Assembly (NCBI RefSeq): GCF_030265065.1
Contig: NC_080416.1
Span: 25,008,501 to 25,072,500, forward strand
Direction of reading: 5' to 3'
Origin: Corythoichthys intestinalis
Taxonomy: Eukaryota > Chordata > Actinopteri > Syngnathiformes > Syngnathidae
DNA: 64,000 nt
In this document: piece by piece, positions 47,986-58,688 of the stretch
Position numbering within the stretch: position 1 is the first letter of the stretch
Layout of the letters: every line of letters begins with the position of its first letter
Made by a program: the position numbers and the translations under genes
The notes under the pieces: generated by a model
The model's database searches: none
Seen by the model: only the letters and a program-made list of their open reading frames with translations
Told to the model about the DNA's origin: nothing

Positions 47986-48303
47986 ACCTTTTGCAAACTC
48001 CGCCTCCTAAACGGCTGCCAACCAATCATGCGTCCTCGAGACCGTTGTTAAGGAGCAAGCTCTGACAAGCTTTCGGATGCCCCATTGTATAATTGATGTA
48101 TTTGGTCGTTTTGCGATTGCCAACTTTTGTAAAAATTTACAGAAGCAGACGAAAAGGTTCAACAAGCTACGGACGTCCAAATAGTGAAGCGATGCGCCGA
48201 TTGGATATCTAAATCGGACAAGATTATATCAGGAGTATACCACTATATATGTGGTTCTTTCTCTTCCCTAAGCCGAAAAAACAACACCGTGTCACTCCCA
48301 ACA

Positions 48304-49738
48304 AAAGTTTCATACCGCTGACCTTAATGCAGAATTCTGATTTTTTCGTGTTTTACCGACTCGAGTGAGGCATTAACTTAACAGTCAACATGACATTTCG
48401 CATAGAAGTGGACCATTTCAATTCCGAGCTAGCTTACTTTAGTGTGTGGTTCAAATCCGATCTGTCAAGTCCCCCAAATCGGAATTCATGCAGCAATTAC
48501 GTCAGCAAAGAGCGAGAGACAGGGTGCTAGGTTAGCGAGCTGTGCGTTAGCGCCCAGCTTGAACGCGGCTTTTAGGGAAGAGGCGAGCTTGACAACAGTC
48601 ATAAAAAAATAAAATGTGTGTGTGTGACGGGGGGGGGGGGTAAGCCTGAGAATGCTCGGTTTTCTTTCCGTGCTCCAAATGAGCAGTATTTCAAGATTGC
48701 TTACACGGCCAAGAGTCGGGGAAAAACTGTCCGTATATGTGAGCGTCATGCACGCAGTGCATACATGCTATCAATCCATATAAGCTTTGAATATAAAATT
48801 AAACGGGGATTACAGTGAACCTTCGTTTTTCGCAGTTAATGGGGATCAGAGTCCACCGTGATTAGTGAAAAACCGTGAAGTAGCGCACCCCCCCCCCAAA
48901 TTTTTTGTCCAATGTATTTATTCAGATCTACTATCATTCCTCAAAGTATAATAAAAAAAAACTTGTATGTATATATATATTTTGAAAAATGTTTTTAAAG
49001 CTCTTTTAATGTAATAATTATAATAAGTTTTAAACATGTTACTGTCCCAAAGAATTATTTTTAAACAAGAAAAAAAGTAGACGCCCAATCCATTTAAAAA
49101 AAGTAAAAGGCTTGTCTTTATTAAACGCTTCACTGAGTGTCCACTCAAATCCAGCTGCTCACTTACACAGAATGAGTTGCCACAGCAACTGCTTAACAAG
49201 TTAAACGATGATTGACGCATGCGGCCCTTTGAAGGTCGAATCTCTGGTGAGATCAAAGCTTAACCGTCTGTCAATCATCATTTACGTTAATAAGCAACTT
49301 CAGTTCACTCATTGACGAACAAAGAGCAGGGAGAGGGAGGGACGGAGCAAGTGTTAGACTATGAGATCGGCTCGGGACAGCTCATCTGTATTTTTTCCCT
49401 TTTTTTAAATTGAAAAAAAATCCGTGGTGGACTGAGGGCGCAAAGTTCGAAGCGCAAAGTCGCGAGGGATCACTGGATTTATGTCTGTTATTTGTGTCCT
49501 GTTTTTGGGAATCAAAACACGATCTCCCTAGAAGACGTTGAGACAGCATTTGTTTTGATGATTCAGCACAAGAGGGTCAGTTTGCACAGCAAATCTCGGA
49601 CTGTGAATTAGTGTGCATGCGTGATACTTGAACCAGCTCAATGGACAAAGGCAGTCTGAACGGGCACGCCAAATAAATAATGGATACAACAAAAACATCG
49701 GAATTGTGCATTAAGACCTGTGGTATGCACCTAGCCTA
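48304..49738. mobile_element. TIR element 'GGCTACGTTCATAC', copy 2, decayed
   Basis: The left side GACCTTAATGCAGAATTCTG and right side CATTAAGACCTGTGGTATGC match the ends of 37490-38290. The interior 48640-48800 is also homologous to 37730-37900 in inverse orientation. The copy is enlarged by the MITE at 48813-49475. Confidence 0.7.
48813..49475. mobile_element. mariner-type MITE 'CAGTGAACCTTCG'
   Basis: Begins after TA with CAGTGAACCTTCGTTTTTCG and ends with the inverse CAGTGATCCCTCGCGACTTTG. Typical fish MITE with GTGGACT blocks at both sides. A poly-C run lies near 48888. Confidence 0.7.
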
Positions 49739-50580
49739 AATGTCTCCAAAAAAACAAGCATACAAACGTATTCTCTTGCTGTAAGGTAAAATGAAGCTAA
49801 CGCCAGAGGCTAACTAGCAAGCTGTCTTGCCAAAATGCCTTAGTAGAGGCAAGAACATTCATAAAACTGGATATCATAGTTGTAGTTACTGTTATCCAAT
49901 ACTATATCTTACAAGGATGTCATCGCTATAACATCTATAATGCTATTAGTGTGGCTATTTCATTATTTGCTCAAGTTCGCATTGCATTTTTTGATTAGCG
50001 CTTCCTTTTTTAAATCAACATAGCGCTCTAATACGGGCCTTAAACTTATTTTGTCTTCATTTTTCATGTAGCATTTTGTGAACGGACACTTTAGAAACCC
50101 AACCCTTTGCTTGGCTGTAAATGTCTACAAACCTGTATCTAGGTATGTATAAACCTCTACGCTTTTGCCTCGATAGCTTGTTACAGTTTTACATTAAAAA
50201 AATTTTTTTTTTTACATTTGTTATATTTAAAAAAAATATATTTTCAATATAACCCTCTGCTGCTTTTGTAAACCCTTTGCCTAGATCAGGATGATGTTTT
50301 GCTAGTTTTGTGCCAAAATATATCACTTAAAAACTCTGGTGTATATATACGTCCGCCCGCAACGGCTGTGCCGTAGAGTGACGAAGCTTGCGTGATTAGC
50401 AACCGTAACTAAAAGGGGCGGAGCTTTTGCGAAAGGTCAATTGATTCTTAAATTTCATTTTTTTTTTTTAAATTGTTGCATGCAACATGAACTGCAATTT
50501 AAACTGGGATACACGCATACAATTTAGTTAATAAAATATTTTATTTAAGTGCGCTACCCGTTTGTGCTATTATGCTAGGC

Positions 50581-51098
50581 CACGGGTGTCCAAACTGCGG
50601 CCTGCTACTAAAGTTTTTATTAACCCGCGGCTAATGATGAAAATATTGAATATGGCCCACACAAGAAGCTAAGAAGCACTTCTCAGCTTCAACCTTAGAG
50701 CTAGTCACTTAAACAGTGCCTCAAAAACTGACATGTTAAAGTCAATGTAAGAAACTGTTGATTTGACATAAATTAACATATTTAAAAACCAATCCAATGT
50801 GACAGAGCTATTTTAGTTGTGATTTTCATGATTTTTGCTGCTATAAATATATTTTGCAATGTCCTTATAAGTGTATTATTTTATTTGTTGTAACTCTTAA
50901 CTCATTCACTGCCATCTGAGAAAGCTGTTATTGAGTGATCATGTTTCACCCTATTGACAGCGAAAGACCTCCAATCCATTTTGACTGGGAGGGCTGGCAG
51001 ATTGAGCGTCAATTGTCGTCAATGACAGTTGGTTAAAAACCCTATCATTTATACCGTATTCCGATTATCTCAAAGAAAAAATAGTTTGGACACCCATG
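50581..51098. mobile_element. hAT MITE 'CACGGGTGTCCAAAC' (518 bp)
   Basis: The ends CACGGGTGTCCAAAC and, inverted, CATGGGTGTCCAAAC lie inside a perfect 8-bp duplication TGCTAGGC (50573-50580, 51099-51106). It includes a 'GACCTCCAATCCATTTTGAC' repeat block at about 50960-50990. Confidence 0.95.
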
Positions 51099-51106
51099 TG
51101 CTAGGC

Positions 51107-51644
51107 TAATGCACCTTACGTCATTTGTTTGGAAAAAGATCAGCGATGCACACAAAGAGCGTTATGTCATGTCACTATAGAAAAATGCCCTGGAGTCCAG
51201 CCGAGCTAAATGTTTAGAAAAATAAAAGACATAAAGGAGGAAGACGTCGCCGTTTTCGTGGAATTCTCTTACAGGTGACACGCACGTTTCTAGGAAGACT
51301 TTCAGAAGATTGTGATTTCACCGCCAACCTTTTTCCCCCTTCGGTTATACAAAAAAATCCATACAAAAATACCCCATCGTTACATTCAAAGGGGGAAGGG
51401 GACGAAAAAGTGCTCTTGCTTCTCACCTCACGACCGAACACAAGGGAGATTCACAGTATCAGAGGGTTAACAGTTGGTGGCCGACTCAAAGTGCGTGTCC
51501 GTACGTCACGGTGGTAAAGGTACCGTCTCGAGGTGGCGCTAAGATAACGGAAATGTCGGCGTACGTCGACATCCTGGACTCAGCTACGGCTACCGTTGGA
51601 GGAGCAGGGTGTTTAAGGAGAAAAGGACGTGGTACGTGGTGGGC
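51107..51644 (-). other. probable laptm4b 3' UTR
   Basis: This sequence follows the laptm4b stop codon on the minus strand. It is less AT-rich than surrounding DNA and has no recognisable transposon, which fits a retained 3' UTR. The strand-specific poly(A) signal is not certain. Confidence 0.45.
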
Positions 51645-54600
51645 TCAAGCCTCCACGTACTGGGGAGGGGGCTCCTTAGGAGGGATGGCAACAACTTCCT
51701 CGTACGGTGGGAGAAGGACCTGAAATGGAGAGCAGAACATATTATTGGAATGGAGATTTGTGTTACAAGGAATCTGAAGTCTTTTTAAAAACGAAGTATT
51801 CTCTGATGTGTATTCTATGAAAATGACAAAAGTATCTTTTTAACCCTGTATTGCCAAATGTACTACCAGTGTTGTTTTCGTCAACGATAACGAAAATATT
51901 TCGTCAACGAACAATTTTTTTCACGACGATGATGCGCTGAAAATGTGTCTTGGGAGACTAAAACATAACGAGATGGATGCCATTTGTCGTCTGAAGACAT
52001 GAGAACGAGATGAAAATTCGCCATAGTTTCCGTCATAAATTCACAATGTGTGATATTTTCTTATTGTATGTGTAGTTAAAACGCATGTAGCAGTGTTTGG
52101 TCATGCCACTCATGTGAAGTCCTGTAAGCCTGTGCCCATTCCAGGCTCATTTTTTGAAATGTGTCAGGTGCTGCTTGGTAAGTTTAGCTTTCTTATCTTG
52201 CCTGGATATGCCATGTTGTTTTAGCCTTTAAAAGTCTGTGCTGAGTGATCATAACACACTAACACACTTGTAGTGTTAGCATAGCGTTCGATTTAGCATA
52301 GCTTTCGCATTAGCATTTAGCGCGGTGACTCGGTGTCTCTTGGAAAACATTTTACATACAGTTCTTGGCATCAAGGTGAGTTTTATTGATTGAAAATAAT
52401 GTGCCATTTTCCTACTGAGTGTATTATCGTCATGAAAATGGTGACATCCTGGTACGCTCTACAGTTATGTGCTCGTCTGTTGTGTTCATTCGAAATTTTT
52501 GGAAACCTATTTATTTATTCATGGACTAAAACTTTTGAAGTTTATAGATGAAAACGTTTTGAGAATTGTCGACTAAAACTAGACGAAATTTCTCAGAGTT
52601 TTCGTTGACTAAAAGTAGACAACGACGAACACATTTTCAAATGACTAAAAGTATTTTTGTCCAAAAATGGTTGCCAAAAACAACACTGTGTATCACATTT
52701 GATACACTTAGAATTTCATGATTTTGAGATTCTAATTCAGAATTTTGAAAGTTCTTTCTAAAAAAAAAAAAAAATATGTTGGATGCAAGTCAACACATGC
52801 ATCTGCATCAGGATTTAGCAAGGGTTATATAGATATTAGAGCGCTTATTACACATATTCATTTGGAATTTTCTTTTTTACTAATTTGGAAAAAAAGGTGT
52901 AATTAAAACCTTATTTTGGGATTCTCGGACAAATGCTTAATGTTGCAGGCCTTTAAGGGTTAAAATATTGTTGCGTTTTTAAATGTTTTTTTTTTAATTT
53001 TCAAATGTATATCATAGCCTATAAAAAATGTTTTTCACCATCTTGTACTTATATCTTTTATTTGAATATTTCTTCGAATTTATGGAAAATTATTATTTTT
53101 GATATATATTTAAACATTTAATTTGTCTGCGATTGGCTGGCTACCAATTGCCCGTAGTTAGCTGGGATAGGCTCCACCACCTCCGTGTCCCTCGTGAGGA
53201 AAAGCGGCATGGAAAATGAATGAATGAATCAATATTTAATTTGTTGCAATTTATTAGGGCTGCATCTAAAGATTATTTTCATAATCCATCGGATCATTAA
53301 TTAAACGATTAATCGGAAAAAAATTCACTTTTTACAATTACCTTCACAAGTTACCTTGAAGTTGCTTTAGGGCATGTTGTAAATAAGAATGAAGACAAAA
53401 TGGATGACTATCTTCTTCAAAAATAATATTTTATTACAGCATCCTGATTTAACTGTAGTCTATAACTATATTGATTAGCAAATTTGTTGGCAACTAATTT
53501 ATTAATCGATTCAATCGATTGGTTGTTGCAGCCTTTTTAAGAGTTTAGACGGTTTAGATGTCCGAAAATTGGCAAAAATGTGAATTGTTGTTTTCCAAAG
53601 TAAAAGCAGATTTTTGTTCATGTCCTACTTTGACTTAAAACAATTATAATGAAGAAATCTGATAATATTTAAAACTGAGAATTTATATGTATGTTATAAT
53701 TTCAAGAATTTAGACAAGTTTAAGATGAAGGTCCTAAACGAGTAATTCGTTGTCAAAACAGTTGTCGATTAATTTGCTAATCGATTATTTGTCGATTAAT
53801 CAATTAATTGTTGCACCTCTACAATTTATTTATAATTTTGTGAACGTATTCTAGCCAATTTCTTCAAAAAGGATCTTCTCTTTTATAGTTTAGACCAATA
53901 TTTTTCTGAATTTATATTTTTTAGGGACTTAGAAAAATGTATTCGTATTCTATGGATTGTTTGGAGTCCCACAGGGATCTTCTCTTGGCCACTTTATTCT
54001 TTTAGCTGTACATGCTTTTTACAGGCTGCTAAATTTCTGACCAAAAAATATTTTTTTCTTGCTTAAAAGATATATTTTTATCTAAAAAAAATATTTTGTA
54101 AGAAATAATAAAATCAAAATTAAAAATAAAAAACAAATTCAAAAATTGAATTGTGTAATGCAGGGGTATCAAACTGGCAGCACGGAGGCCAGCTCTGTCC
54201 CGTCGCATCATTGTGTGTGGCTTGCGAAAGTAAATCATATGCCTAAAATAAAATTAATGTAAAATGTCTGCAGTCCAGAAACTCATTCACTCCCACCCAG
54301 ACATTTGATAACTTGATAACGTTTGTGAATTTTGAACCTCAATAAAAAATGTGCCTAGACATGTAAGCACGACTCACCATGTGACTTGATAACAACCATC
54401 CATTACCGTGTTTTTTTAAATGTTTCCCTTTACTAATTCGGGCGAGCGGGAGAAATATGCTCGGAGGGGACGCGATTGCGAGGCATCAGCTGGGGGTGGG
54501 GGCCTACGAACCCATCACGGCCAGGATTTGAAATGAAGCGGACAAGCAGTCCGTTACATAACATGTCCACGACAAGAGAGGACACATATAAAGAGCACAT

Positions 54601-56141
54601 GGAGTGTGTGTGTGGAAAATGGCATTTAGATAAAAGCACGCACTGAAACATCCAAGGCCGCCTTTTCAATGGCGATAAAAGACGTATTCATTCAATACCC
54701 GCTTTTAATATTCATGGCTTTTGCCACTTTACTTAATGAATGCGCTGACTGTTGTACAGCCACGTGAAGCCAGCGGTCGCTGAGGTGCGAGATGAATGAC
54801 GATGACGGCGATGATGATGATGAGGTTGGCGGCGAGGCAGAGGCAGATTAATGTCTTACGTATCAATGCTAGGATTAGCGCGGGCAGGCAGATGGAAAGT
54901 GTGACCACGCTTAAAGCCTCTCGCAAGGACCCGACGGACGCACAAAGTGTACCCTGAATATCATCTCTAATCTGGCAATCATTCCAATCCAATTTCAATT
55001 TTACCAAGGGAGCCGAATTTTAAATCAATATGGAGAAGATATGTTAATATATGAAATAACTACTCGATATCAATGCTCAAAAAAGTACTCAATACCATTT
55101 TCAGTGCAACAGAAATACCCTATTTTTCGGACTATAAGTCGCACATGAGCATAGGTCGCAGCAGCCATAAAATGCCCAACGAAGAGGAAAAAAACATAAG
55201 TCGCACTGGAGTATAAGTCGCATTTTTGGGGGAAAGTTACTCGATAAAATCCAATACATAGAACAGATGTCATCTTGGAACGCAATTTAAAATAAAAATA
55301 CAATAGAGAACAACATGCTGAATAAGTGTACAGTATGATAATGGTACATGATACATGAATAACGGAATGCGAACGTGGCCGGTATGTTAACGTAACATAG
55401 CTATTACGAGTTATTCAGATAACTATAGCATAAAGAACATGCTAACAAGTTTACCAAACCATCAGTGTCACTCCAAAACACCAAAATAACATGTGAAATT
55501 ATATAATAATGTGTTAATAATTTCACACATAAATCGGTCCAGAGTATAAGTCGCACTCCCAGCCAAACTATGAAAAAATAATACAATTTATAGTCTGAAA
55601 AATACGGTATATAAAGTGGAAGTCAATGTTCATCCTTAAAGCAACTCTTGTCATTTTTTCTGTATAAACCTTTGATGCCTAAATTTATGTAAATCCATAA
55701 AAATAGTACTGTATTAATAAAAAAAAAAAAAAAACAATTGAGAAGAATACAGCTAAAAATGAGAAAATCCCAAATTAAAAACACAATGAAAAGATGAAAA
55801 AAATGATAAAGTTTAAAGAAAAAAATTATTTATGTATTTGTTTTATTTATGTTATCAAAAAAGAGAAAAAAACAGTAAATATTCTCTGATTTCTGGACTA
55901 CGGAAACAATGTCAAGCTACTTGGTTGACTTTGCGGGCCACACAAATTGATGCGAGAGGCCGTATTTGGCACTCATGCCACACTTTGAGAACAACTGCTG
56001 TAATTATTTGACACAGTGGAGTAGGTTTGGGTTTAAAGGACTCACCGTGGTGTCGTTGGTGGTGACGTAGACGAGGACTTCGGTGGTGCCTCGGCCGCTT
56101 ACGTATCTGTAGCAGTTCCACACGCAACCGATCAGGTAGGC
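51645..56141 (-). CDS. laptm4b: lysosomal protein transmembrane 4 beta (laptm4b), last two coding exons
   Basis: LAPTM4B is a four-pass late endosome/lysosome membrane protein that affects sphingolipid, amino-acid transporter and receptor trafficking. Exon 56046-56141 encodes AYLIGCVWNCYRYVSGRG then EVLVYVTTNDTT, the end of the fourth membrane segment and the start of the cytosolic tail. Exon 51645-51719 encodes VLLPPYEEVVAIPPKEPPPQ YVEA and the stop. The tail keeps the two PY motifs, LPPY and PPQY, which bind Nedd4-type WW domains. The 'VYVTTNDTT' stretch marks LAPTM4B rather than LAPTM4A. Upstream exons (three membrane segments) were not found up to 64000 and should lie beyond the right edge. 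The last intron holds a TTAA MITE, hATs and a MITE. Confidence 0.94.
51844..52959. mobile_element. TTAA-flanked MITE 'CCCTGTATTG', copy 2, split by a hAT
   Basis: TTAA occurs at 51840-51843 and 52960-52963 with CCCT and AGGG ends, as in piggyBac-like elements. Without the hAT it is about 290 bp and matches 11287-11612. Confidence 0.75.
51867..52688. mobile_element. hAT element 'CAGTGTTGTTTTCGTCAACG' (822 bp)
   Basis: The end CAGTGTTGTTTTCGTCAACG and the inverse CAGTGTTGTTTTTGGCAACC are flanked by TGTACTAC and TGTATCAC (6/8). The inner 'CGTCGACTAAAACTAGACG'-type text is typical of a very common fish hAT. No transposase. Confidence 0.85.
53120..53232 (+). mobile_element. LINE 3' tail (L2/CR1 type)
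   Basis: GCTGGGATAGGCTCCACCAC, then GAGGAAAAGCGGCATGGAAA and a short (GAAT)n tail. This is the classic 3' UTR end of fish L2-like LINEs, heavily 5' truncated. Confidence 0.8.
53255..53821. mobile_element. hAT MITE 'TAGGGCTGCAG', copy 2
   Basis: The ends TAGGGCTGCATC and, inverted, TAGAGGTGCAACAATT lie inside a perfect 8-bp duplication CAATTTAT (53247-53254, 53822-53829). Internally it contains a second TTGCAGCC end near 53530, so it may be two fused copies. Confidence 0.85.
53830..55115. other. laptm4b last intron, GC-richer non-coding block
   Basis: At 54161-54240 there is a hAT end (CAGGGGTATCAAACTGGCAG) without a clear partner. The block 54420-54990 is GC-richer with few low-complexity runs and a GATGATGATGATGA run. 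The frames in it are hydrophobic by chance (Ile/Leu/Val from ATNATN repeats) and resemble no family. Confidence 0.4.
55118..55607. mobile_element. MITE 'CCGTATTTTTCGGACTATAAG', copy 2 (490 bp)
   Basis: Between TA dinucleotides (55116-55117, 55608-55609), with CCCTATTTTTCGGACTATAA and the inverse CCGTATTTTTCAGACTATAA. An uninterrupted copy of the family. Confidence 0.85.
55608..56045. other. laptm4b intron, old hAT fragment
   Basis: 55870-56000 resembles a decayed hAT end (GCGGGCCACACAAATTGATG). The rest is A-rich. No exon other than 56046-56141. Confidence 0.35.
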
Positions 56142-57470
56142 CTGGACGGACAAATGAATTGAATATAAGGTTCACATTAGTGATCGAGTCTCTATTGTTT
56201 CTTATTTTTTATTTTTTTGGATGCCTAAACAGTTCATATATGACTGTAACTGATTGGCCTGCTGCAATAAATTTTCGTAGGAGACACATTATAAATTATT
56301 GTCGATATGCGATATTATTGTCAATTTTTTAAATTACCAGTTCAACCACTGATGTAGTGACAATACACCCTATTGAATCGCAAATTTAAATGCAATAAAT
56401 TGTTATTTTAACACCACAAACTATTTTAAAAAATAACACGCACACACACAATGCGTAACTGGCTATTCGAAAGCTAGCTAAGTGTATGTAGAATATGAAA
56501 TGAGCGTGAAACCCAACGCCATTTTAGTTTTCTGCCAATTAGAGCTGATCAAGTGTTGATATGATCCAAAATGACTGTCATCCTGTCCTGCAAAGTGCAT
56601 GTGTTAGAAGATTTGGAGCAAAATTAGTCATTGTCAATCAGATTATTCATAACGGGTGTCATTTTAAAGCTATCTTCATGTTGAATCGGAAGTATATGAG
56701 AGTAATTCCAGACATCTTTATGAAGTGCTTTTATTTTGAAATGTTGGCCTTAAGTTCGCTAGGCCGCTACCCGTAAGCTTTACATGCAGTAAAAAAAAGT
56801 GCACTAGTATTCTATTTTCGTCGTGCATGTGGTGTCAGTTCTAGATTTGTCAATTTTTGGCTTCGTTTGCAAATCCTGTAAACCAGCGAGTTTTCATGTT
56901 TTAAGTGTGACCTATTAACTGCAAGTTTGCGTTTTGGAGAAGACTGCCAATGTTATAGCAGGCTAAAGTGGTTAGTGCATTCCCTTTTTTCCATTAGCCT
57001 CAATGTAGCAATGTTTAATATTGATGTGTTTTCTTATTTGATAAGTCTAAGCTTTACTTCTACAGTGTGTTGATGACCAATAAACATCTGTTTTAGGAAA
57101 TGGAATCTCATATGCAATCAGCACGCATAAGGGCTGAGTGCACGCAGAACACGCAAACACACCACGCGGCGATATATCGTAGCTAGGAAAATTACCGACC
57201 TCATTTTTATTTACCGGACGATTAATTGACTAATTGCATATTGCGACAAGCTTAGTAACAGATTCCCGTATAGCCTTTTATTCCCCATTTTGTACAATTT
57301 AAAATGTGAGCATGACATATACTAATATGAACGATGGAGCATTAGGGGTACACAAAGCAAGAAAAAAAGCTTTATGAAGATAAATATGTAATATTGCGAT
57401 TTTAATCTCGTAATATTTTGCAAATAAAGCCATATATCGTAATTATGACATTAGAGTTGTTATATGACGT
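56142..57470. other. laptm4b upstream intron, no exon recognised
   Basis: AT-rich. I looked for the preceding LAPTM4B exon (third to fourth membrane segment) on the minus strand and did not find it. Confidence 0.35.
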
Positions 57471-57604
57471 ACTGTATTTTCCACACTGTAAGGCGTACAT
57501 TCAATGAATAACCTATTTCAAAACTTTTTTCTATATAATCGGTACACCGCATTATTAAGGGGCAGTAGTAGTAGTGGTTGGGGTTGCGTTATGCATCACT
57601 AGAT

Positions 57605-58623
57605 TAGTGCTTTTCAATTAGTTTCTGTTACGCACCCCCAGGAAGACGTAAACGTTTCGCGCCCCCCCCCCCCCCCCAACTCTCTGCCGCTACTGTAAAT
57701 GGTACCATTTTGTCTCTAAAATTATTATAATAAGTACATCGCTGCATAACATTGTGTAATTTTTTATATGAAAGGAAAAAAGTACTATATATCAACTGAG
57801 AATAAAGTGTAACTTTATTGACATTGTTTTTTTCTGTAACAGAAAAGACTTAAAGCCCATCAATTTGCCTCATAAAAAAAGTCCTATCCAAATTGAAAAA
57901 AAAAAACGCTCAAGGTAAATTTTTTTACCATTTGATACTGAAAAATAAAATTGAATAAAATCAATCAATAATAATAAATTCAAATTGAGTAGCAACATTA
58001 ACTTACGAAGACAATATGCCGAACAATTTGACAGAAAAAACAAAAATAGAACAAAAACGACAATGTCATCGGACAGAGGGACAGTTTTTATTTTTGCTGC
58101 CGGAAGTATCAGCTCCTTTGCTATGGTGTGGGGTTATTTTGCACTGAGCATGCTAACACTGTTCGCTGGTTTACTGATGGAACACTGAGAAAGAAGGACG
58201 ATTGTTGGCAATTTTCGGCACGTCTTTGCTGAAAAACAATCAAGCGGCTTATCAATGCGATATGAGTCTAATGTATTTAAGTGACGTCTTAATTGATTTG
58301 GCTTCCCGCCGTCTGCTGCAAACATTTTTAGACACAGTAAACAGACTGGTCTTTCCTCTTCTCCTACTGTATTAAAAGTCAAAGCCAAACGCTAAATGCG
58401 CATCGTCATATATCCTCGTCTAAGTCTTCATATCTCCAGTGCTCTTTGCTGTGTGGTCTTATTTGGTTAAAAAATACTGCGCACATTCTGAAAATGAGAG
58501 CGCCACTGCCACCCACCGAGTGGGTGTGCAAGTACACTTTATTCAATTAAGGGAAAAAAGTATGCTTCCCAGAGGTCACATGCGCCCTTAGGGGGGGCGT
58601 GCCACACTATTTGAGAAGTACTC
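57605..58623 (-). mobile_element. hAT element with BED-finger remnant
   Basis: Ends TAGTGCTTTTCAATTAG and, inverted, GAGTACTTCTCAAATAG, next to CACTAGAT (57597-57604) and CACCGGAT (58624-58631), 6/8. Poly-C at 57661-57677 within the usual 'GCGCCCCCC' block. On the minus strand (58388 down to about 58190) EERPVCLLCLKMFAADGGKP then QLRRHL is a ZBED5-type BED finger; catalytic parts absent. Confidence 0.8.
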
Positions 58624-58688
58624 CACCGGATAGAATGTCTGCGCTAAAGGGAATGTCATGAGATGATTAGCAAATAATTATCAATATA

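Larger units (their letters stand above)
47986..50455. mobile_element. candidate large TIR element with two nested elements
   Basis: The outer ends read TGACCTTTTGCAAACTCCGCC and, inverted, TGACCTTTCGCAAAAGCTCCG, followed on both sides by sequence rich in AACGGCTG and CpG. I could not settle the target duplication. Inside are a decayed 'GGCTACGTTC' element (48304-49738) and a MITE (48813-49475). No transposase recognised. Confidence 0.5.

Noticed and set aside
47986-50455. A Polinton or other large virus-like element
   Set aside because: No capsid, polymerase or integrase-like sequence was seen; the length and ends fit an ordinary DNA transposon with insertions.
54729-55007. 92-codon minus-strand frame with a hydrophobic Ile-rich stretch inside the laptm4b locus
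   Set aside because: Position and sequence do not fit between the two laptm4b exons; the Ile run comes from an ATG/ATC trinucleotide stretch.
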